Source: Planctomycetaceae bacterium
Lineage (GTDB): Bacteria; Planctomycetota; Planctomycetia; Pirellulales; Pirellulaceae
NCBI GenBank assembly: GCA_024638965.1
Contig: JAHEJI010000003.1
Location: 1-64,000 of the forward strand
Direction: 5' to 3'
Length of the DNA: 64,000 bases
Shown here: positions 58,041-64,000 of the stretch, one piece after another
How positions within the stretch are numbered: position 1 is the stretch's first letter
How the letters are laid out: each line of letters opens with the position of its first letter
Notes under the pieces: model-generated
What the model was told of the DNA's origin: nothing
The model's input: the letters and a program-made list of their open reading frames with translations, nothing else
The model's database searches: none
Translations under genes and position numbers: made by a program

Positions 58041-60869
58041 CTATCTGCTTTTCAGCCTCGACTTATACTCGGGCCGCGATTTCCAATCATCAAAGTAGGG
58101 TTTGTATTCTGGAACCTCCGTCCATTGTCGCGGTTGTGGGTGACCCGGGTTGACCAGACCGTTCGAATAGTCAGCGCCGTTGATACTTCGCTGCAACGAT
58201 TCGGCAAATTGATCCATCTGTGTTTTCATCCGACCGGCAATTTTTGGATGCGATTGGTAAAGGTTGGATTGCTCAGTGGGGTCAGACTCAAGGTCATACA
58301 ATTCATATTGCTTCTTCTGTTTTTTGTCGCCCGTGTAGAGCAACTTAAAGTCGTTGTCGATGAGGGCCATATTTCCAAAACAGCCGAAAGGAATTGGCTT
58401 GTCCCGCGTTCCGATTTCCTTCTCGAACAGTTTGCAAAGGCTCCCACCATCTTGCGGATGAGTTATCTCTGATTGTGGAACTCCGCCGACGTCAGCAATG
58501 GTTGCAAAAATATCCATCGAAACCGCTGGATACTTCGTCACTCTGGGAGTGATTTTTGCCGGCCATTCGACAATCGTTGGGACGCGAAGTCCTCCCTCGT
58601 ACAAACTTCCTTTGTTGCCGCGCAATCCCCCAACTGTATCTGGTTTGAGTCTGGGCAGTCCGCCGTTGTCGCTGGTAAACCAGACTAACGTCTTGTCTGC
58701 GATTCCCAAGTCGCGAAGTGCGGAACGCAAAGCGCCAATGCTGCGGTCCATCGCGACCAACTCACCCAGTTGGTTTCTCGAGTTGTTGTCGAGTTGCGAA
58801 AACGGTTCTGCATCTGCGTCGCTGGCCATAAAAGGACCGTGTGGCGTTCCGTACCAGATCACGGTAAAGAAGGGCTTGTTGGCATCAGCTTGTTGTTTAA
58901 TAAAATTGACCGCTTCATCGACGATGATCTCCGAAGAGTCACCGACAAACTCTTCGAACTTTCCATTCCGGCTCATAATCGGATTAACGTCAAAAAAGTT
59001 GGTCACCGAAAGCCAAGTTTCAAAACCGAACGCGCCTGGATTGTGCGAGTCGCCACCCAAGATCGGCACTCCTGGCCCACGCAACCCGTTAAGATGCCAT
59101 TTCCCGAAATGCCCGGTCGCGTATCCCAAGTCACGCAGCGCTGTCGCGATTGATTTTTCCTGTAGACGTAACGCATAACCTTGTTCCGCAACTCCAGTCC
59201 GCAGATTGGTGCGACCGGTGAGAATGCTGGCGCGGGTCGGAGAACAAACGGGGGCAGCCGCGTAAAACCGATCGAACCGTAATCCGTTTTCCGCCATCGC
59301 ATCCAGGTTGGGCGTTTTCAGAAGCGGGTGGTTGCAATAACCGGTCTGCCCCCACCCCTGATCGTCCGCCATCAAGAGCACGATATTGGGTTTGGTGTTG
59401 GTTTGCTGATCGAAAGCCCATTCGCTGTTTCGAGAGCGGCCTGAGACCTCAACCTGTTTCAATTCCAGGGCGAGTCGCGATACGAGCTGCGGATGTTGGC
59501 TGTACAGATTTTTGGTTTCCCCAGGATCGGTTTGCAAGTCATAAAGTTGGCCAAGTGGCTGGCCAGCAGCCGGTTTGATCCGGCTGGGTTTTGAGAATCC
59601 GCCCGAACCCAGCCCCTCGATCAGTTTCCAATGTCCGGATCGAATCGACATCGTCTTGTTTCCTGATGCCATGACCAGATTGGGACGAATCGGTGAGTCA
59701 TCGGATTTCGTGCCGTTTAGTACGCTTAAGAAACCAAAACTGTCCGGGCCCGCGTCATCGGGTAACTTAACGTCGACTATTTCTGCAAACGTAGCGAGCA
59801 GGTCGGTAAAACAAATCGTCTGGTCCGAAGTTGAACCTGGTTTCACTATCGTTGGCCAGCGGACGACAAATGGCATGCGGTGTCCGGCTTCCCAAGCGTC
59901 CGCCTTCATGCCTCGCAGGCCTCCAGACGAATCATGCCCAAATCGCTGAACGTCTTTTTCGTACCAAACCGGTCCGTTATCGGACGTGAAAATCACCAAC
60001 GTGTTATCTGACATCTGGGCATCTTCCAGCGCCTTCAAGACTCGACCAATCATCGCGTCGACCATCGTTACGAAGTCGCCGTACATGCTGGCTTTGCTGT
60101 TGCCAACGAATTCTGGTGCAGGCAGCCAAGGCGTGTGCGGGGCGGGGTAGGCTAGATAAAGCATCAACGGTTGATCTGATTGATTTGCCGCGTGGTTGTT
60201 GATGACCTGAATTGCTTCATCCGTAAACCGCGGCAGGACGTCCTTAAGCTTCATGTCGGGAGCAATTCCGCCCGCCCGCCAAAATTCGCCTTGGATCGGA
60301 GACCAGCCTTCGCTCGCACGAGCCTCGATTTGTTGGGTGGGCGGGTCGACGGCTCGATCATTGCGAATGTAGAAGTACGGAGGAATATCGGTAGAAGCCC
60401 GGATACCAAAAAAAGAATCGAATCCCCGATCGACCGGTCCGCCCGGCAACCGATTTTCGTATCCGTTTTCGTCAAATCCTAAATGCCACTTCCCCACCAT
60501 CGCGGTGTGATATCCGCTTTGTTTTAAAAGGGAAGCGATCGTTACTTCGTCGTCCCGGATAACGGCTTTGCGACGCCAGACACCCACATTCGCTCGAAAC
60601 GGGTATCGGCCCGTCATGAGTCCGTATCGAGACAGATGGCACAGCGGACCGGGCGCATGCGCATCCGTGAATCGCATCCCGTGCTCGGCCAGTCGGTCAA
60701 TTTGGGGAGTCGGTATCTTGGATTCTGAATTAAAACAACCGGGATCTCCGTAGCCCATATCGTCGGCCATGATGATGACAATATTGGGATACTCATCAGC
60801 TGAAAGCGCCTGAATCGGCAAGGTAGAAATTCCGAACACCAACAAAATAAGACACAAGACTCGATGCAT
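58041..60869 (-). CDS. Secreted protein with two tandem sulfatase domains
   Basis: Domain 1 YPNIVIIMADDMGYGDPG...CHLSRYGLMTGRYPFR; domain 2 PNIVLLMADDQGWGQTG...CSPTRASILTGRTNLR; one uninterrupted ORF. Confidence 0.9.
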   Translation of the reverse strand: MHRVLCLILLVFGISTLPIQALSADEYPNIVIIMADDMGYGDPGCFNSESKIPTPQIDRLAEHGMRFTDAHAPGPLCHLSRYGLMTGRYPFRANVGVWRRKAVIRDDEVTIASLLKQSGYHTAMVGKWHLGFDENGYENRLPGGPVDRGFDSFFGIRASTDIPPYFYIRNDRAVDPPTQQIEARASEGWSPIQGEFWRAGGIAPDMKLKDVLPRFTDEAIQVINNHAANQSDQPLMLYLAYPAPHTPWLPAPEFVGNSKASMYGDFVTMVDAMIGRVLKALEDAQMSDNTLVIFTSDNGPVWYEKDVQRFGHDSSGGLRGMKADAWEAGHRMPFVVRWPTIVKPGSTSDQTICFTDLLATFAEIVDVKLPDDAGPDSFGFLSVLNGTKSDDSPIRPNLVMASGNKTMSIRSGHWKLIEGLGSGGFSKPSRIKPAAGQPLGQLYDLQTDPGETKNLYSQHPQLVSRLALELKQVEVSGRSRNSEWAFDQQTNTKPNIVLLMADDQGWGQTGYCNHPLLKTPNLDAMAENGLRFDRFYAAAPVCSPTRASILTGRTNLRTGVAEQGYALRLQEKSIATALRDLGYATGHFGKWHLNGLRGPGVPILGGDSHNPGAFGFETWLSVTNFFDVNPIMSRNGKFEEFVGDSSEIIVDEAVNFIKQQADANKPFFTVIWYGTPHGPFMASDADAEPFSQLDNNSRNQLGELVAMDRSIGALRSALRDLGIADKTLVWFTSDNGGLPRLKPDTVGGLRGNKGSLYEGGLRVPTIVEWPAKITPRVTKYPAVSMDIFATIADVGGVPQSEITHPQDGGSLCKLFEKEIGTRDKPIPFGCFGNMALIDNDFKLLYTGDKKQKKQYELYDLESDPTEQSNLYQSHPKIAGRMKTQMDQFAESLQRSINGADYSNGLVNPGHPQPRQWTEVPEYKPYFDDWKSRPEYKSRLKSR

Positions 60870-61047
60870 ACCGGTTCCGCCGAGAAACAAGTAGAAAGTT
60901 TACTTTTATTTACCGTAACAGGCAGATACATCCTATCGAAGGCAAAATAACGGGTGGCGGTATAATAGAACAAGAAGAGTCATGGTGCCGAGCATTATTT
61001 TGCCACGATGAGCTTGGAACACGTCGCAGCCTTTTCAAAATAAAGCT

Positions 61048-62262
61048 TTATCCAGCATACATCTGCAACCGAATTCCAATCTGATCGAGGATTTCGCAAA
61101 TCGAACCGAAGTCAGGATGCCGCACGATAATTATCCCATCGGAACGAAGCGTTTGTTTCCAGTCTCGCCGTTGTGCACCAATCGGAAGCAGGTCAACCAC
61201 GCAAAAGTGTTGTCCGTAATCAGCCATCAATCCCTCCAAGCCCTCAATGCGCTGAATCCGCCCGTCGCCCTGAGCCCGTTTGAAAATATGACCCGCGTTG
61301 TATTTGCGTTCGCTGGGAAGACTGAAAGTCCCTTTCGTAACCGCCTCGGCCCAACCTTGATAAATATCAAAATCATTGGCAAAGTTCATCAGATCAACAG
61401 TATTGGCGCCCGCAGGTCGAGCCCCGATCTCGCCAAACACCGCTTCCCCATCTGGCTTTCGAAACCACTCCATGTGTGTGAACCCCGTTTGAAAGTCCAG
61501 GGCTTTGATCACCTCCGCTCCCATCCTGCGACCGGATTCGAAGGTTGCATCGTGAACGTCGCGGAGTGCGATGGTTTGCTGGCTGATCCATTGGTTGCTC
61601 CGGCCGATCAACGGTCGCGGCCGGTACCTGCAGATATTAAAGAACTTGATCTGGCCATCGACGCAAACCGTGTCAAAAGTGTACTCATCGGCTTCGATAA
61701 ACTCTTCAACACTGACTTCACGGACATGGTCAAGCAGAGGCAAAATCTGTTCAAGGTGTTTCTCGTGGTTGACTCGATAAGTGTCCGCCGAACCGGCTCC
61801 TGCGATCGGTTTCACACAGACGGGGTAACCGATTTGGGATGCCGCCTCTCGGACACCGTCTTTCGTCACGGTGCTGGCGTGTCTCGGCGTGCGAATTCCA
61901 TTTTGATCCAATACCTGTTTCATTTTTTCTTTGTCGCGAAACGGAACGGTTTGGGCAACGGTCATTCCTGGCAAGTTCAACATTTCACGAATCTTGGCGG
62001 CCAAGACCATGTATGGTTCCCAAGTACATTCGACTCGATCGATACGAACCTTGTTTGCCACCTCGGCGACTTTGGCAAGCACAGCAGCGTCATCAGAAAG
62101 CTGTACGTGCAAGTAGGCGCTTAATGCGCTTTTTGCGATTTCCGACAAATCGTGTTCGCCTTGATCACCCAGCCCGATGACATGGTTGCCTTCCCGAGCC
62201 AGTCCACGGGTAAAAAAAGGTTGTTCAACCGGAAAACCGGGTGAGATCATGATGACGTTCAT
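61048..62262 (-). CDS. ATP-grasp enzyme (carboxylate-amine ligase-like)
   Basis: GYPVCVKPIAGAGSADTYRV, EFIEADEYTFDTVCVDGQIKF, MEWFRKPDGEAVFGEIGARPAG. Confidence 0.85.
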   Translation of the reverse strand: MNVIMISPGFPVEQPFFTRGLAREGNHVIGLGDQGEHDLSEIAKSALSAYLHVQLSDDAAVLAKVAEVANKVRIDRVECTWEPYMVLAAKIREMLNLPGMTVAQTVPFRDKEKMKQVLDQNGIRTPRHASTVTKDGVREAASQIGYPVCVKPIAGAGSADTYRVNHEKHLEQILPLLDHVREVSVEEFIEADEYTFDTVCVDGQIKFFNICRYRPRPLIGRSNQWISQQTIALRDVHDATFESGRRMGAEVIKALDFQTGFTHMEWFRKPDGEAVFGEIGARPAGANTVDLMNFANDFDIYQGWAEAVTKGTFSLPSERKYNAGHIFKRAQGDGRIQRIEGLEGLMADYGQHFCVVDLLPIGAQRRDWKQTLRSDGIIIVRHPDFGSICEILDQIGIRLQMYAG

Positions 62263-62278
62263 TTTTTTCCCTACAGTA

Positions 62279-62466
62279 GTATCTTAATCTTAGTCGTACT
62301 CCTAATCGTTGTCTCAATCTCGTGAACTCGAAAATCGTTGTTTGTCTGTTGAACCGTCTCACCAGCATGACCGACGAAACAAATTTATCACGACTACGAC
62401 TAAGACTAAGACTAAGACTACGAGTACGAGTACGACTATGACTAAGACTGCGAATACGAGTAAGAA
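62279..62466. repeat. Period-6 degenerate tandem repeats in inverted orientation
   Basis: Left arm TCTTAA TCTTAG TCGTAC TCCTAA; right arm GACTAA GACTAA GACTAA GACTAC GAGTAC GAGTAC GACTAT GACTAA. Confidence 0.8.
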
Positions 62467-62475
62467 AATCTTGGT

Positions 62476-63693
62476 TCATGCCAGTTCAACTTGGACGGTT
62501 TGAATTATCTTCTTCAAAGCATTTTCAACGACCTGTGTTTCAGGATGGCGAACAATAATGTAGCCTTCGCCTTCGTAGCTGCCACTTGGCGCTTGCCCTG
62601 GTTCGGGAATCTTTGCTTCGACAACGATCTCGCCCAGCGACCTCGCAATCTCCTCCAAGCCATGAATGCTCGAGACACGACCTTCTCCCATCCCGCGCAA
62701 ATAGGCTGCTCCAGCCGCATATTTTCGTTGAGGAATTTGGAACCGTTCATGGATCACCGACTCGGCCCAAGCCCGATATAAATCGAAATCGTGGGCGTAG
62801 GAAATCAAAGTCGTAATCTGTGCACCGGGTGGGCGGGCGCCCACTTCTGAAATCGCCACGCTGCCGTCAGCGCGCAAAAACCATTCCATGTGGCTCAACC
62901 CGGTCTGCATCCCAAGCGCCGAAAGGGCCGCCTGGGCAATCTGCTTGACCGGTTTGTAATGGGGCGAGTCGAATTCACGTGGAATCGTTACGCACCACTG
63001 TATCCATGGCTCACGAACGACTTCCAAAGGCGCCGGCGAATAATGGGAAATCGAGGACCAGATTAATTGTCCGTTCACGCAAATACTATCGAACGAATGT
63101 TCTTTTCCCACAATAAACTCTTCGATGACGACCGGATTCTGCGGGCCGGGATTCAAGTGAGCCCAGCACTCGGTCAGTTGTTTGTGGTTTTCGCAGCGGA
63201 AGATCCCCATAGCTCCCGCGCCGTCCGGTGGCTTAACAATCATGGGGAAACCAGTCTGCCTGGCAAAATCCAGGGCGGTTTGAAAGGAATCTGCCAAGAC
63301 ATGCTTGGCACAAGGAAGCCCCGCTTCGCGGAGGACAGACTTCATGACGGATTTATCGCGAAAATTATTGGCTGCCTTTGCCCCCATTCCTGGCACGCCA
63401 AGATGGTCTCGAACTTCCCCTAAGGAAACCTGGATCTGCTCAAGCATGCCCATGATTCGGTCGATTCCGTCAAATTGACGACCGATCATTTCAACCCCTC
63501 GCAAAATCTGTGGTGTACTGATGTCCTCGACCGCATAATAGGCCGACAGACGGCTTTGAAGCTCCGCAGGCAACTTGGTCACTGGATCACAACTAACAAG
63601 TCCCACTTGCGCATCGGGGACTTTCGTCGTGGCATCGATAAATCGTTCCGTCGCGTCCATAAAATAAGGGGCGACAAAGATGACTTTTTTCAT
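62476..63693 (-). CDS. ATP-grasp enzyme (paralogue of preceding gene)
   Basis: GFPMIVKPPDGAGAMGIFRC, EEFIVGKEHSFDSICVNGQLIW, MEWFLRADGSVAISEVGARPPG. Confidence 0.85.
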   Translation of the reverse strand: MKKVIFVAPYFMDATERFIDATTKVPDAQVGLVSCDPVTKLPAELQSRLSAYYAVEDISTPQILRGVEMIGRQFDGIDRIMGMLEQIQVSLGEVRDHLGVPGMGAKAANNFRDKSVMKSVLREAGLPCAKHVLADSFQTALDFARQTGFPMIVKPPDGAGAMGIFRCENHKQLTECWAHLNPGPQNPVVIEEFIVGKEHSFDSICVNGQLIWSSISHYSPAPLEVVREPWIQWCVTIPREFDSPHYKPVKQIAQAALSALGMQTGLSHMEWFLRADGSVAISEVGARPPGAQITTLISYAHDFDLYRAWAESVIHERFQIPQRKYAAGAAYLRGMGEGRVSSIHGLEEIARSLGEIVVEAKIPEPGQAPSGSYEGEGYIIVRHPETQVVENALKKIIQTVQVELA

Positions 63694-63766
63694 TCGTCGA
63701 CTAATCTGACTAGATTATGCTTGTCCATTATACTGTCTTGTTGATCCGTTCAAGAAACGGGAAGCA

Positions 63767-63840
63767 GTGTAGCAACAATTGTCTCAATTGTTTGAGCATT
63801 ACTCGGTGTCGCACTGCAATTGGGAAAATTGCAACTACAC
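63767..63840. repeat. REP-like palindromic repeat, copy 3 (diverged)
   Basis: GTGTAGCAACAATTGTCTCAATTG...CAATTGGGAAAATTGCAACTACAC. Confidence 0.75.
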
Positions 63841-63856
63841 TAAAAACAAACTAATT

Positions 63857-64000
63857 ATGAATATCTGCTTCGTAACTTCCGAATTTGCTCCGTATGCCAA
63901 AGTTGGCGGTTTGGCTGATGTTTCCTCAGCTCTTCCGGCTGCACTTCAACGGGCAGGTCACAAGATTCGGTTAATTGTACCGTACTATCGTGACTTGAAA
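63857..64000 (+). CDS. glgA: Glycogen/starch synthase N-terminus (partial)
   Basis: MNICFVTSEFAPYAKVGGLADVSSALPAALQRAGHKIRLIVPYYRDLK, GT5 KxGGLADV motif; truncated by window end. Confidence 0.9.
   Translation, partial: MNICFVTSEFAPYAKVGGLADVSSALPAALQRAGHKIRLIVPYYRDLK

Noticed and set aside
61117-62124. 335-aa plus-strand ORF antisense to the ATP-grasp gene
   Set aside because: Shadow ORF; the minus strand has clear family motifs.
62388-62466. Possible CRISPR array
   Set aside because: Period is 6 bp with no spacers; simple tandem repeat.

Overview
The window looks like a planctomycete (Pirellulaceae-like) chromosomal segment. This is inferred from its gene families: ECF sigma plus Ser/Thr kinase pair, SHD1 domain, PQQ-propeller proteins, sulfatases and REP-associated transposase. 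I saw no rRNA, CRISPR array or confident tRNA.

Main content in order: UspA and a SulP transporter; an MFS-like transporter and a NhaR-like LysR regulator; a type I secretion-like operon (ABC, HlyD, TolC); 2Fe-2S ferredoxin; fasciclin/GIN protein; PQQ-propeller proteins and TspO; an RND pump; a hybrid histidine kinase with a periplasmic binding protein; Old Yellow Enzyme; two convergent genes with in-frame TGA codons; a B12-binding sensor; a 2531-aa FAAL-ACP-C-A-PCP-KASIII-KASIII megasynthase with a nearby Sfp-type PPTase; methyltransferase, alcohol dehydrogenase, aspartic protease, and a kinase/ECF sigma pair; a decayed RAYT transposase with REP repeats; a double-domain sulfatase; two ATP-grasp proteins; and the start of glycogen synthase.

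The strongest finding is a pair of convergent candidate selenoprotein genes that the ORF track splits at TGA. (1) A peroxiredoxin-like protein has TGA exactly at the peroxidatic Cys (FFRGKW-U-PYCNAEL). (2) A HEAT-repeat-like protein of a family I do not recognise carries a symmetric C-GGGG-U-GGGS-C motif. Each TGA is followed at bacterial-SECIS spacing by a hairpin. The second hairpin has a GGUCU loop like the one I recall for E. coli fdhF.

Other notable signals: a megasynthase with one intact and one catalytically dead KASIII, an ABC secretion protein lacking its catalytic Glu and switch His, and a tandem sulfatase with a non-canonical first active site. All calls come from reading the sequence by eye; no database search was run.
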